Assembly (NCBI RefSeq): GCF_003994255.1
Contig: NZ_ML133855.1
Coordinates: forward strand, 186,001 to 250,000
Length of the DNA: 64,000 nucleotides
Direction of reading: 5' to 3'
DNA from: Brachybacterium paraconglomeratum
GTDB taxonomy: Bacteria; Actinomycetota; Actinomycetes; Actinomycetales; Dermabacteraceae
In this document: positions 1-9,125 of the stretch, in pieces
Numbering within the stretch: position 1 is the first letter of the stretch
How the letters are laid out: the number at the start of each line of letters is the position of its first letter
Translations under genes and position numbers: made by a program
The notes under the pieces: model-generated
The model's database searches: none
What the model was told of the DNA's origin: nothing
Seen by the model: the letters and a program-made list of their open reading frames with translations, nothing else

Positions 1-1198
1 TCTTCGTGATGTGCACGCCGAGCCAGGCCGCCCAGCCGAGCGATCCGGAGAGCCCGCCGAGCACCGGAATCTCCGCGATCGCGGCGTGGCGGCCGATCGT
101 GGCCATGGTGCCGAGATTCGTGTAGGTGAAGGTCGGGCGCTGCTTGCCCTTCACGTCGGCGGCGATGGACTTCGCGACGGCCGAGCCGGTCTGGATCGCG
201 GGCTGCGCGAGCTGGGGGAGGGCCTCGTCCTGGGCGGCGACGTCGCCGGCGGCGTACACCCCCGGCATGCCCTTGACCTGCAGGTGGTCGTCCACGGCGA
301 TGCGGCCGCGCTTGTCCTGCGGCAGGCCCCACCGGGAGACCGCCTCGGGGATCGCGACGCCGGCGGCCCAGATGGTGATGTCGGACTCGAGGATCGAGCC
401 GTCGTCGAGGATCACGTGGTCGTAGCCGACCTCCTTCACGCCGTGGCCGAGGCGCAGCACGACGCCGCGGTCGCGCAGCTCGTCGGCGGCGTACTGGCGG
501 TACTTGTCGCTGAACTCCTTGAGCAGCTCGTCGCCGCGCTGCAGCACCGTGAGCTGCAGGGTCCCCGGATCCATCTCGGGATAGAGGATGTCCAGCTCCT
601 GCATGCGGAAGTCCGCCAGGGCGCCGGCGATCTCCACGCCCGTCGGTCCGCCGCCGACGATGCAGACGTGGAGCTTGTCGTGGGTGACGCCGGCCTCGCG
701 GCTGGAGCGCTCGAGCTCGGAGAAGACCCGGTCGCGGATGGCGAGGGCCTGCGCGCGCGTGTACATCGGCATCGCGTGCTCCTCGGCGCCGGGGGTGCCG
801 AAGTAGGTGGTGGTGGCGCCGTTGGCGAGCACCAGGTAGTCGTAGGAGAGCTCCTGATCGCCGCGCTGGCCCTCGTTGAGCGTGACGACCTTCCGCTCCG
901 GGTCGACGCCGACCACCTCGCCCTGCCGATAGCGCATGTTGGGGACCTTCAGCGAGAGGCCGCGCAGGAACATGGTGACGTCTCCGGGGTTCAGTCCGGC
1001 GGTGGCCACCTGGTACAGCAGCGGCTGGAAGGTCTTGTAGACGTTGCGGTCGATGAGGGTGACGCGCACGCGGGCGTCGCGCAGGCCCAGCACGGCGTTG
1101 GCGCCGGCGAAGCCACCGCCCACGATGACCACGTGGGGCCAGCTCGCGCCGTCCTTCGCGGGGACCGTGGGACGGCGGGTGAGGAAGGGCAGCGACAT
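1..1198 (-). CDS. ndh: Type II NADH dehydrogenase (NDH-2), C-terminus outside window
   Basis: Single-subunit flavoprotein that passes electrons from NADH to menaquinone at the inner face of the membrane without pumping protons. About 399 codons are visible and the 3' end lies beyond base 1. The FAD-binding glycine motif VIVGGGFAGANA is near residues 25-34. A second dinucleotide fold with IVGGGPTGVE near residue 180 binds NADH, and an AAGDVA motif near residue 316 contacts FAD. The ATG at 1196-1198 is preceded on the minus strand by AAGGAG at a good distance. It is divergent from the nucleotidase gene. The order and spacing of motifs fit NDH-2 better than a soluble disulfide reductase, because no CxxxxC redox pair is present. 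Confidence 0.9.
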   Translation of the reverse strand, partial: MSLPFLTRRPTVPAKDGASWPHVVIVGGGFAGANAVLGLRDARVRVTLIDRNVYKTFQPLLYQVATAGLNPGDVTMFLRGLSLKVPNMRYRQGEVVGVDPERKVVTLNEGQRGDQELSYDYLVLANGATTTYFGTPGAEEHAMPMYTRAQALAIRDRVFSELERSSREAGVTHDKLHVCIVGGGPTGVEIAGALADFRMQELDILYPEMDPGTLQLTVLQRGDELLKEFSDKYRQYAADELRDRGVVLRLGHGVKEVGYDHVILDDGSILESDITIWAAGVAIPEAVSRWGLPQDKRGRIAVDDHLQVKGMPGVYAAGDVAAQDEALPQLAQPAIQTGSAVAKSIAADVKGKQRPTFTYTNLGTMATIGRHAAIAEIPVLGGLSGSLGWAAWLGVHITK

Positions 1199-1728
1199 GG
1201 GGAGGACTCCTTGGGGCGACGCGTCGGCCGACGGGGCGCGGCGGTGGCCGGCCGGGTCGTGCACCGCGTCTGATCGAGAGGGAGAGCGGCGGAGTGAGCG
1301 GGCTTCGGGCGGAGGCGGGGTGTCCGTCGGCCGGTCCGAGATCGTCGGGCCGATGCCGCGATGCGGGCGACCCGGTCCGTCCAGAGTCCTCGCCGATGCT
1401 ACCCACTCCGCCGCCCGTCGGCACAGCGGACGGCGGGACGGGTCGTCACGATTCACATCCTCCGCGGCTCCCGCGGTGGCTCGGGTCTCCCTGCGCGACG
1501 CCGTCGGCGACGGGTGCGCAGGGGAGCTCCCCATCGGCAAAAGGTTCGTCAAGCGCAGCAATGTTGCAGGTCAAGAAGCCAGCGCAGTGGGGTGATGCAG
1601 ATGAACTCTCGGTGACGGCTCGATACCGGATCGGGGAAAACAGGTTCTGACGCCTCCCGATGGGGTGAGATGACATGGCGCACCCGTGCGCCCTCCTCGA
1701 CTCCGCCTCGTCCCCGGGAGCCTCCTCC
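1199..1728. other. Divergent intergenic region ndh / nucleotidase
   Basis: About 500 bases without a convincing gene. It must hold the promoters of both divergent genes. The part nearest the nucleotidase (about 1530-1670) is less GC-rich than its surroundings. Apart from the possible PHO-box pair listed separately, I see no repeat or RNA structure I can name. Confidence 0.5.
1600..1617 (-). promoter_or_regulatory. Possible PHO-box-like direct repeat
   Basis: Read on the minus strand this is CGTCACC, four bases, then GTTCATC. That gives two heptamers 11 bases apart, and the second differs from the actinobacterial PhoP repeat GTTCACC at one position. The first is a weaker match (5 of 7). It lies about 110 bases upstream of a secreted nucleotidase, a typical phosphate-starvation target. 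The orientation is opposite to the gene and the match is imperfect, so this is a hypothesis. Confidence 0.25.
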
Positions 1729-4305
1729 ATGCGTGTCCACCCCGCCCGCAGCGCCGTCCGCGGCGCGACCGTCGGCCTCGGCGCCGCCGCCCTCGCCGTC
1801 TCCGGCGCCCTCGTGCCGCTGGGCGCGGTCGCCGCCGAGCCCGGCCAGCAGATCACCCTGATGGGCTTCAACGACTTCCACGGCGCGCTCGGCGGCGCCT
1901 CGGCCCTGGCCTGCCAGGTCGAGACCGTGCGGGCGGAGAGCGACACCTCGTTCCTGTTCTCGGCCGGCGACAACGTGGGCGGCTCCGCCTTCGAGTCCGC
2001 GGTGCAGAACGACGAGCCGACGATCGACGTGCTGAACGCGCTCGGCGTCGACGCCACCGCGATCGGCAACCACGAGTACGACCAGGGCCAGGACGACCTG
2101 TTCGAGCGCATCGAGCCGCGCACCGAGTTCGCCGACCTCGCCGCGAACGTCTACGACGCCGAGGGCGAACGGGTGCACGACGCGTTTACGATCGTCGAGC
2201 GCGACGGCGTCAGGGTCGCCGTGATCGGGGCGGTCACCACGAAGACCGTCGGCAAGGTCAGCCCCGCCGCGATCGAGGGGCTCGAGTTCGGCGATCCCGT
2301 CGACGCGGTCAACGACGTGATGGACGAGCTCGAGACCGACGGGGTCGAGTACGACGCCGCGGTCGCGCTCTACCACGAGGGCGCCTCCGGCAGCGGCGAG
2401 CCCGGTGCCGCCCCCTCGAACAGCGATCCGATCTTCGAGAAGATCGTCTCCGAGACCGATCCCGAGGTCGACGCGATCTTCAACGGCGACTCGCACCGCA
2501 CCTACGCCTACCTGGCCCCGGTCCCCGGCCAGGACGGCGAGACGCGCCCGATCCTGCAGACCGGCTCCAGCGCCGCGAACCTCGGCACCGTCACCCTGCA
2601 GCGCGGCGAGGGCGAGGACACCGACTGGGACGTCGCCGTCGAGCCGGCGCTGCGCCCCACCGGCGAGGAGTGCACGACCTCCACCGACGTCACCACCGAG
2701 GTCACCTCGATCGCGCAGGCCGCGATCGACGAGGCCGCCGTCGTCGGCGCCGAGCCCGTCGGCTCGATCGCCGGTGACATCACCACCTCGTGGGACGACT
2801 CCAAGGCCTCGTACACCGATGGCGTGCGCGTCGCGAACGACCCGGTCACCAACCAGGCCACCACCAAGGGCGACAACCGCTTCCGCCACTCCGCGGCCGG
2901 CAACATGCTCGCCGACTCCATGAAGTGGTACCTCGAGGACGCGGGCCTGGACGGGAAGAACGAGGTCATCGGGTTCATGAACCCCGGCGGCATCCGCGCC
3001 GAGCTGTGGGACGCCTCCTCGCCCACCGGCGAGGGCGACGGCGTGGTCACCTACGCCGAGGCGAACGGCATGGTGCCCTTCGGCAACACCCTGAACTCCG
3101 GCGAGGTCAGCGGTGCGCAGTTCCTCCAGATGCTCGAGGAGCAGTGGCAGCGCACGGCCGACGGCGGCGGCGTGGACGAGGGCGACGAGTCCTTCCTCGC
3201 CTTCTCCGTCTCCGAGAACGTCGAGTACGCCTTCGACAGCAGCGCCCCGCAGGACGAGCGGGTCTTCGACGTGCGCGTGAACGGCGAGCCGATCGACCCC
3301 GAGGGGACCTACACGATCGTCACCGCGAGCTTCCTCTTCGAGGGCGGCGACAACATGTGGGCGCTCTCCGAGGCGCAGGACGTGCGTGACACCGGCGTGC
3401 TGGACCGCGACGCGTTCATCTCCTATCTCGAGGCGAACCCCGAGCTCGAGCCCGACTACTCGCAGCGCCAGATCGACGTGCAGTTCCTCGAGGGCGATGA
3501 CGAGCGCTCCCCGACGCTGCGCCTCTCCGGCCTCGAGTCCCAGAGCCTCGGCGCCCCCGAGATCACCTCGGTGACGGTCGACGCGGGGGAGTACGGCACC
3601 TTCGAGGCGCCCTACGGCCCCGTCGAGGCCGCCGCCGACGGCGAGCAGCCCTCCACCATGGCGGCCGAGGGCGGCCTCGCCGCGGAGGTCACGCTCACCG
3701 ACTGGTACTGCGAGGTCCCGGCGGACACCCCCGAGGGCACCGTCGTCCCGCTGACCATCACCGCCGTCCCCGAGACCGGCACCGAGATCGTCTTCGACAC
3801 GTACACCGAGATCACCGGCGGCGCCCCCGAGGGATGCGACGACGACGGCTCGACCACCCCGCCCCCGGGCGACGGCGACGACGGGGGCGACACCACCACC
3901 CCGCCGCCCGGTGACGACGAGGACGACGACCAGGGCTCGGATGACGACCAGGGCGCGGGCGACGACCAGGGCTCCGACGACCAGGGTTCCGACGACCAGG
4001 GCGCCGACGACCAGGGCGCGGACGACCAGGGCGCGGACGACCAGGGCGCGGACGACCAGGGTTCTGACGACCAGGGCTCGGAAGACGGCCAGGGCACCAG
4101 CACCGGCGGCTCCACCGGGGCAGGCGCCTCCTCCGGCAGCTCCACCACGGGCGACCCCGTCGGCGACGCCCCCACCACCGCTGACGGCCGCTCCGACCTC
4201 GCCCGCACCGGCACGAACGCGGGCGTCCTCGCCGCGATCGCCGGCGCGCTGACCCTCACAGGAGCGGGCGCGATCGCCCTTCGACATCGCGTCGGCCGAC
4301 GCTGA
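1729..4305 (+). CDS. Secreted 5'-nucleotidase, sortase-anchored
   Basis: Extracellular nucleotidase/phosphoesterase that strips phosphate from nucleotides. Numbered from the ATG at 1729, residues 1-37 form a signal peptide with a basic n-region (MRVHPARSAVRG) and an AVAA cleavage site. The metallophosphatase domain follows, with FNDFHG (about 47-52), SAGDN, GNHEYDQG and NGDSHR metal ligands. The 5'-nucleotidase C-terminal domain carries NPGGIRAE and PFGNTLNSG. A spacer of DDQG(A/S) repeats leads to LARTG (about 824-828), a hydrophobic stretch and a basic RVGRR tail, which is a class E-type LAXTG sorting signal. An in-frame ATG at 1675 would add 18 residues. I prefer 1729 because it puts the signal peptide at the N-terminus. 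It probably works with the nuclease gene that follows. Confidence 0.9.
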   Translation: MRVHPARSAVRGATVGLGAAALAVSGALVPLGAVAAEPGQQITLMGFNDFHGALGGASALACQVETVRAESDTSFLFSAGDNVGGSAFESAVQNDEPTIDVLNALGVDATAIGNHEYDQGQDDLFERIEPRTEFADLAANVYDAEGERVHDAFTIVERDGVRVAVIGAVTTKTVGKVSPAAIEGLEFGDPVDAVNDVMDELETDGVEYDAAVALYHEGASGSGEPGAAPSNSDPIFEKIVSETDPEVDAIFNGDSHRTYAYLAPVPGQDGETRPILQTGSSAANLGTVTLQRGEGEDTDWDVAVEPALRPTGEECTTSTDVTTEVTSIAQAAIDEAAVVGAEPVGSIAGDITTSWDDSKASYTDGVRVANDPVTNQATTKGDNRFRHSAAGNMLADSMKWYLEDAGLDGKNEVIGFMNPGGIRAELWDASSPTGEGDGVVTYAEANGMVPFGNTLNSGEVSGAQFLQMLEEQWQRTADGGGVDEGDESFLAFSVSENVEYAFDSSAPQDERVFDVRVNGEPIDPEGTYTIVTASFLFEGGDNMWALSEAQDVRDTGVLDRDAFISYLEANPELEPDYSQRQIDVQFLEGDDERSPTLRLSGLESQSLGAPEITSVTVDAGEYGTFEAPYGPVEAAADGEQPSTMAAEGGLAAEVTLTDWYCEVPADTPEGTVVPLTITAVPETGTEIVFDTYTEITGGAPEGCDDDGSTTPPPGDGDDGGDTTTPPPGDDEDDDQGSDDDQGAGDDQGSDDQGSDDQGADDQGADDQGADDQGADDQGSDDQGSEDGQGTSTGGSTGAGASSGSSTTGDPVGDAPTTADGRSDLARTGTNAGVLAAIAGALTLTGAGAIALRHRVGRR
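3961..4080 (+). repeat. 15-bp tandem repeat, 8 units, coding DDQG(A/S)
   Basis: Eight consecutive 15-base units of the form GACGACCAGGGCGCG with changes only near the unit ends. They encode the acidic, flexible stalk between the nucleotidase domains and the wall-sorting signal. More degenerate units extend upstream to about 3914. Copy number could vary between strains and change stalk length. Confidence 0.9.
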
Positions 4306-4320
4306 TGAGCTCCTGATCAC

Positions 4321-4356
4321 GGAGGGGCCGGACCTCCTCGGAGATCCGGCCCCTCC
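4321..4356 (+). terminator. Hairpin after nucleotidase gene
   Basis: GGAGGGGCCGGA pairs perfectly with TCCGGCCCCTCC across a 12-base loop, 13 bases past the stop codon. No U tract follows, as is common for intrinsic terminators in high-GC actinobacteria. It may only partly separate this gene from the nuclease gene downstream. Confidence 0.7.
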
Positions 4357-4427
4357 TCTCCTGTCCGCCCCTCGTCCCACCGCCAACCCGCCTTCCTCTC
4401 CCCGCCCCTCCCACCAAGGAGAACCGC

Positions 4428-7400
4428 ATGTCACCGCGCACCACGGGCGACGCCCTCCGCCTCCGCTTCACGCGGGTCGGGGTGGCCGTCGCCGCTCTCG
4501 CCCTCGGAGCCTCCGCCCTGCCCGGCCTCACCCCCGCCGCCGACGCCGCCGTCGTCGCCCCGGGCGACCTGCAGATCAACGAGATCTACGGCGGCGGCGG
4601 CAACTCCGGCTCGACCTTCACCCACGATTTCGTCGAGCTCGTGAACACCTCCGACGAGCCGGTCGACCTCGCCGGCTGGTCCCTCCAGTACGCCTCCGCG
4701 ACCGGCACCTTCAACTCGTCGGGCGTGCTCGCCCTCGAGGGCACCGTCCCCGCCGGCGGCACCTTCCTGATCCAGCTCGCGAAGGGCTCCGGCGGCACCG
4801 AGGCACTGCCCGAACCGGACCTCACCGGCACCACCGCCGTCTCCGGCAGTCAGGGCGTCTTCGCCCTCTCGGACTCCGACGGCCGCCTGGTCTGCACCGG
4901 TGCGACCTGCGCCGACGACCCGGCCGTCGTCGACCTCGTCGGCTGGGGCGGGGCGACCACCTTCTCCGGCACCGCCCCCGCCCCGCGCACCACGAACGCG
5001 ACCTCCGTCGCGCGCGTCGCCGCGACCGGAGAGAACTCCACCGACTTCGTCGCCGGCGAGCCGACGCCCACCAACTCCGGCGGCGACGGCACCGATCCCG
5101 AGGAGCCGGGCGAGCCCGGCGAGACGGTCGAGGCGAGCATCGCCGAGATCCAGGGCACCGGCGCGCAGAGCCCGATGGTCGGGAAGAACGTGGTCACCGA
5201 GGGCGTGGTCACCGCGGTCTACGCGACCGGCGGCCTGAACGGCTACGTCATCCAGACCGGCGGCACCGGCGGTGCGCTGGACTTCTCCACGCACACCGGC
5301 TCCACCGCCGTGTTCGTGCACTCCCCGGAGACCGCCTCCCAGGTCGCGATCGGCGACTCGGTGCGCGTGACCGGCGAGGTCTCCGAGTACTACGACTCCA
5401 CCCAGATCTCCGTCGGCACCGAGGGCCTCGAGCAGCTCGAACAGTCGCTCGAGCCCGTGGAGCCCGCGACCCTCGCCGGTGGCTTCCCCACCGAGGAGGC
5501 GCAGCGCGAGAGCATCGAGCACATGCTCTACCTGCCCGGCGCGGAGGAGTTCACCGTCACCGACGTGTACAGCACCAACCGCTTCGGCGAGGTGGCCCTC
5601 GCGATCGGCGACCAGCCGCTGCAGCAGGCCGGTGACATCATGCGCCCCGGCGCGGAGGCCACCGCCTACTACGAGAGCCGCGATGCGCTCAAGGTGCTGC
5701 TGGACGACGGCCGCACCACGAACTTCCAGAACAACCCCACCCAGCCGATGAGCTGGCTGACCACCGAGGAGCCCGTCCGGGTCGGGGCCACCCCCTCCTT
5801 CACCGAGCCCGTCGTGGTCGCCTACTCCTTCGACCAGTGGCGCCTGAACACCACCACCCCGTGGGAGTCGGCCTCGACCGACGGCGTCGACTTCGAGAAC
5901 ACCCGCCAGGACACGCCCGACCCCGTCGGCGGTGACCTGCAGGTCAGCACCTTCAACGTGCTGAACTACTTCACCACCCTCGGCGAGGACACCCCCGGCT
6001 GCGAGCCCTACACCGACATCGACGGGAACGGCACCACCGTGCGCGGCGGCTGCGACCTGCGCGGCGCGTGGGGCGCCGACGACCTCGAGCGCCAGCAGTC
6101 CAAGATCGTCGACGCGATCTCCGGCACCGGCGCCGACGTGGTGGGCCTGACCGAGATCGAGAACTCGGCCCGCCTCGGGGAGGAGGCCGACGAGGCCACC
6201 GCCACCCTCGTCGCCGCACTGAACGAGAAGGACGGCGAGGGCACCTGGGCCTACGTCCCCACCGGTGAGGCCTACGCCGCGCAGGGTCTGGACGGCGGCC
6301 AGGACGTGATCACCAACGCGATCATCTTCAAGCCCGCCGAGGTGCGCCCCGAGGGGCAGATGCAGATCCTCGCCGACGACCCCGCCTTCGACAACGCCCG
6401 CGAGCCGCTCGGCCAGGTGTTCGTGCCGATCGACGGCGACGGTGCCCAGCAGGTCGAGGGCGAGCCGTTCTTCTTCACCATCAACCACTTCAAGTCCAAG
6501 GGCTCGGCCGACGCCGAGGACTCGGGCCTCCCGGCCGACCCGGTCCAGGGCAACGCCCGCACCTCCCGCCTCCAGCAGGCCGAGGCGCTGCTGACCTGGG
6601 GCGAGCAGACCGCATCCGAGCTCGGCGTGAAGGACGTCCTGCACGGCGGTGACTTCAACTCCTACACCCAGGAGGAGCCCCTGCAGACGTTCTACGAGCA
6701 GGGCTTCGTCAACCTCGGCGAGACCCACGACCCGGAGGGCTGGTCCTACAGCTTCGGCGGCATGGTCGGCTCGCTCGACCACGTCATCGCCTCCCCGTCG
6801 GCCGCCGAGCGCGTCACCGGCGCCACCGACTGGCAGATCAACGGCCCCGAGTCGGTGATGGCCCAGTACGGCCGGTACAACAACAACGCGGTGGACCTCT
6901 ACGAGGAGGGCCCCTTCGCCTCCTCCGACCACGACCCGATGATCGTGGGCCTGGACGCCGGGTACGAGGAGGCGCCGACCCTCCCGGACTTCACCGACGT
7001 GCGCTCCGACCACCCGTACTACGACGAGATCATGTGGGCGGCCGGCAGCAGCATCGTCCCCGGTGGGGAGGACGGCACCTTCCGTCCCACCCGCGCCGCG
7101 GACCGCGTCACCCTCGCCGCGGCCCTGTACGAGCTGGCGGGCCGTCCCGTGGTGGAGGTCCCCGCGAGCTCGCCGTTCAAGGACGTGAAGGCCGATCACC
7201 CGCACTACGAGGCGATGCTGTGGGCCGAGTCCGAGGGCGTGCTCACCCTCAACAAGGGCGGCGCGTTCCGCCCGAGCGCGGCGCTGAGCCGGGGCATGGT
7301 CGCCGAGGCGCTGTACGCCGCGGCCGGCTCGCCCGAGGTCGAGTCGCCCAGCGGTGACGGCCAGGCCGACGCCATCGCGTGGCTGCAGGCCGAGGGCCTC

Positions 7401-7496
7401 GACGAGGGCATCGTGGACGGGGACGAGCTCCGCCCGAACGCCCGCGTCGACCGTGCCGAGACCGCCGCCTGGCTGTACCGCTTCGACCGGCTGTGA
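4428..7496 (+). CDS. ExeM/NucH-type secreted endonuclease with SLH repeats
   Basis: Large extracellular DNase-like protein of 1022 aa. A signal peptide (cleaved near residue 41 after ADAA) is followed by a lamin-tail domain (about 45-165, INEIYGGGGNSG and FVELVNTS). Next comes an OB-like domain typical of ExeM/NucH proteins (about 205-320, EIQGTG, VTEGVVTAVY). The endonuclease/exonuclease/phosphatase domain (from about 505) has STFNVLNYF, GLTEIENS, INHFKSKG, GGDFNSY, SLDHVIA and SSDHDPM. Three SLH repeats (FTDVRSDHPYYDEI, FKDVKADHPHYEAM and a degenerate third) end the protein and suggest non-covalent wall attachment. RBS AAGGAG precedes the ATG. Its neighbour, a sortase-anchored nucleotidase, could process the released nucleotides. 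Confidence 0.9.
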   Translation: MSPRTTGDALRLRFTRVGVAVAALALGASALPGLTPAADAAVVAPGDLQINEIYGGGGNSGSTFTHDFVELVNTSDEPVDLAGWSLQYASATGTFNSSGVLALEGTVPAGGTFLIQLAKGSGGTEALPEPDLTGTTAVSGSQGVFALSDSDGRLVCTGATCADDPAVVDLVGWGGATTFSGTAPAPRTTNATSVARVAATGENSTDFVAGEPTPTNSGGDGTDPEEPGEPGETVEASIAEIQGTGAQSPMVGKNVVTEGVVTAVYATGGLNGYVIQTGGTGGALDFSTHTGSTAVFVHSPETASQVAIGDSVRVTGEVSEYYDSTQISVGTEGLEQLEQSLEPVEPATLAGGFPTEEAQRESIEHMLYLPGAEEFTVTDVYSTNRFGEVALAIGDQPLQQAGDIMRPGAEATAYYESRDALKVLLDDGRTTNFQNNPTQPMSWLTTEEPVRVGATPSFTEPVVVAYSFDQWRLNTTTPWESASTDGVDFENTRQDTPDPVGGDLQVSTFNVLNYFTTLGEDTPGCEPYTDIDGNGTTVRGGCDLRGAWGADDLERQQSKIVDAISGTGADVVGLTEIENSARLGEEADEATATLVAALNEKDGEGTWAYVPTGEAYAAQGLDGGQDVITNAIIFKPAEVRPEGQMQILADDPAFDNAREPLGQVFVPIDGDGAQQVEGEPFFFTINHFKSKGSADAEDSGLPADPVQGNARTSRLQQAEALLTWGEQTASELGVKDVLHGGDFNSYTQEEPLQTFYEQGFVNLGETHDPEGWSYSFGGMVGSLDHVIASPSAAERVTGATDWQINGPESVMAQYGRYNNNAVDLYEEGPFASSDHDPMIVGLDAGYEEAPTLPDFTDVRSDHPYYDEIMWAAGSSIVPGGEDGTFRPTRAADRVTLAAALYELAGRPVVEVPASSPFKDVKADHPHYEAMLWAESEGVLTLNKGGAFRPSAALSRGMVAEALYAAAGSPEVESPSGDGQADAIAWLQAEGLDEGIVDGDELRPNARVDRAETAAWLYRFDRL

Positions 7497-8866
7497 GTCC
7501 GGGCGCCTCTCCCGCCGTCCTCTCCCGCCGCCTCGGACTGCGCGACGCGGTGGTGATCGGCCTCGCCTCGATGATCGGGGCGGGTGCCTTCGTCTCCCTC
7601 GGCGCCGCCCAGGACCTCGCCGGATCGCTCGCCCCGGCGGCGGTGCTGGTCGCCGCCGTGGTCGCGCTGTGCAATGCGACCTCGACCGCGCAGCTCGCCG
7701 CGCAGCACCCCGCCGCGGGCGGCACCTTCCACTACGGCCGGGAGCGGCTCGGACCGTGGTGGGGGTTCCTCGCCGGGTGGTGCTTCGTGATCGGCAAGAC
7801 CGCCTCCTGCGCGGCGATGGCGCTGGTCGTCGCCGCGTATCTCGTGCCCGAGCCGTTCCAGCGACCCGTCGCGGCGCTCCTGGTCGTGGTGCTGACGGCC
7901 GTGAACCTGGTCGGCATCACCCGCACCGCGGTGCTCGCCCGGGTGCTGGTCACGGTCGCGCTCGCCGCGCTCGTGCTGACCGGGGTGCGGCTGCTCGCCG
8001 GGATCGTGGCGGGCGGTCCGACGGGAGGCGCGGGCGACGGGGCCGGTGCCGGGACGTGGGAGGTGCCCGGCCCCCTCTCCGGGCAGGCCGCCGGGCTGTG
8101 GGACGGCGGGATCGCGGCCGTCGCCGGCGCGGGGGAGGGTGGCGCGCTCGGCATCGTCCTCGCCGTCGCGCAGGCCGCGGCGCTGATGTTCTTCGCCTTC
8201 GCCGGCTACGCCCGGGTGGCGACGCTCGGCGAGGAGGTCGTCGCGCCGCGGCGCACCATCCCCCGCGCGATCCTGCTCGCGCTCGCCGCGGTCGGCGCGC
8301 TCTACCTGGTGCTGTCGGTGATCCTCGTGCTGGTGGGACCGGCACCGGGCGAGCAGGGCTGGGGCCCGGCGCCCTTCCGTGCGGCGCTGGACGCGGTCGG
8401 CGCGGGCGGGGTCTGGGCCGTGGTCGTGACCATCGGCGCGGTCGCGGCGGCCTCCGGTGCGCTGCTCGCGCTGGTCGCGGGCATCTCCCGCACCGTGCTC
8501 GCCATGGCGCGGGAGCGGGACCTGCCGCCCGTGCTCGCGCACGTCAGCCCCCGCTTCTCGGTCCCGCAGCGGGCGGAGGCCGCGGCCGGCATCGCGGTGG
8601 TGCTGCTGGTGCTGCTCGCCTCCGACGTGCTGGTCGCGATCGCCGCCTCGTCCTTCGGCGTGCTGCTCTACTACGCGGTCGCGAACCTCGCCGCGCTCAC
8701 CCAGACCGGGCAGTGGCGGCTGTTCCCCAAGGCGATGCAGTGGATCGGCCTCGCCGGCTGCGTGCTGCTCGTCGCCGCACTGCCGGGACGCACGATCGTG
8801 GCGGGCCTGGTGCTCGTCGCCCTCGGCCTCGCCTACCGCGGCCTGGTGCTCGCGGTGCGGCGGTGA
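7493..8866 (+). CDS. APC superfamily amino acid permease
   Basis: Membrane transporter of the amino acid-polyamine-organocation superfamily, about 457 aa with roughly 12 hydrophobic segments. The first segment carries the family's GLASMIGAGAFVSLG motif, where backbone carbonyls bind the substrate amine. The middle has the FFAFAGYARVATLGEEV signature. The likely start is the GTG at 7493, whose last bases overlap the TGA of the nuclease gene (GTGA). This implies translational coupling, although an in-frame ATG lies upstream inside the neighbour. The substrate cannot be told from sequence. Coupling to extracellular nuclease genes could point to nucleobase or amino acid uptake, but that is only a guess. 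Confidence 0.82.
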   Translation: MSPGASPAVLSRRLGLRDAVVIGLASMIGAGAFVSLGAAQDLAGSLAPAAVLVAAVVALCNATSTAQLAAQHPAAGGTFHYGRERLGPWWGFLAGWCFVIGKTASCAAMALVVAAYLVPEPFQRPVAALLVVVLTAVNLVGITRTAVLARVLVTVALAALVLTGVRLLAGIVAGGPTGGAGDGAGAGTWEVPGPLSGQAAGLWDGGIAAVAGAGEGGALGIVLAVAQAAALMFFAFAGYARVATLGEEVVAPRRTIPRAILLALAAVGALYLVLSVILVLVGPAPGEQGWGPAPFRAALDAVGAGGVWAVVVTIGAVAAASGALLALVAGISRTVLAMARERDLPPVLAHVSPRFSVPQRAEAAAGIAVVLLVLLASDVLVAIAASSFGVLLYYAVANLAALTQTGQWRLFPKAMQWIGLAGCVLLVAALPGRTIVAGLVLVALGLAYRGLVLAVRR

Positions 8867-8980
8867 CCGGCGCCGACGGTGTCCCGTCCCGGCCCTGGTG
8901 CCCCCGCTGTCCTGCTTGCCCTCCCGCCCGGCACCGCTGAACGTGCTGCCCTGCGCCGGCCGGCCCCGCCACCCTGCGCC

Positions 8981-9042
8981 GCCGAGTCGATCGACGTCCC
9001 GTACCGCTTTCCTGGTACCTGAGGTCGATCGACTGGCCGGGT
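8981..9042. repeat. Hairpin repeat, copy 1 (62 bp)
   Basis: First of two near-identical 62-base copies 83 bases apart. The copy folds into nested arms: AGTCGATCGAC pairs with GTCGATCGACT (11 bp, perfect), then a 5x5 internal loop, then GTACC pairs with GGTAC around an 8-base loop. It sits in the 330-base gap after the APC permease and may double as a transcription terminator. Confidence 0.9.
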
Positions 9043-9063
9043 GCGGGCCGCAGCGGGCACAGC

Positions 9064-9125
9064 GCCGAGTTGTTCGACGTCCCGTACCGCTTTCCTGGTA
9101 CCTGAGGTCGATCAACTGGCCGGGT
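9064..9125. repeat. Hairpin repeat, copy 2 (62 bp)
   Basis: Second copy. Its outer arms are AGTTGTTCGAC and GTCGATCAACT. Relative to copy 1, one arm base changes C to T and its partner changes G to A, so that pair is preserved. One other change breaks a pair. The 34-base core from CGACGTCCC through CTGAGGTCGATC is unchanged. The compensated pair suggests selection on the fold or propagation as a folded unit. Confidence 0.9.

Noticed and set aside
11..1273. 420-aa plus-strand open frame
   Set aside because: It is the antisense shadow of ndh; the minus strand encodes a complete FAD/NAD-binding protein with conserved motifs.
1549..4434. 961-aa minus-strand open frame opposite the nucleotidase
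   Set aside because: Its product is composed mainly of Gly, Val, Arg and Asp with no domain, typical of high-GC antisense frames. The plus strand has all nucleotidase motifs.
8981..9125. CRISPR array
   Set aside because: Only two copies, each an internal hairpin of 62 bases with a 21-base gap, and no cas genes.
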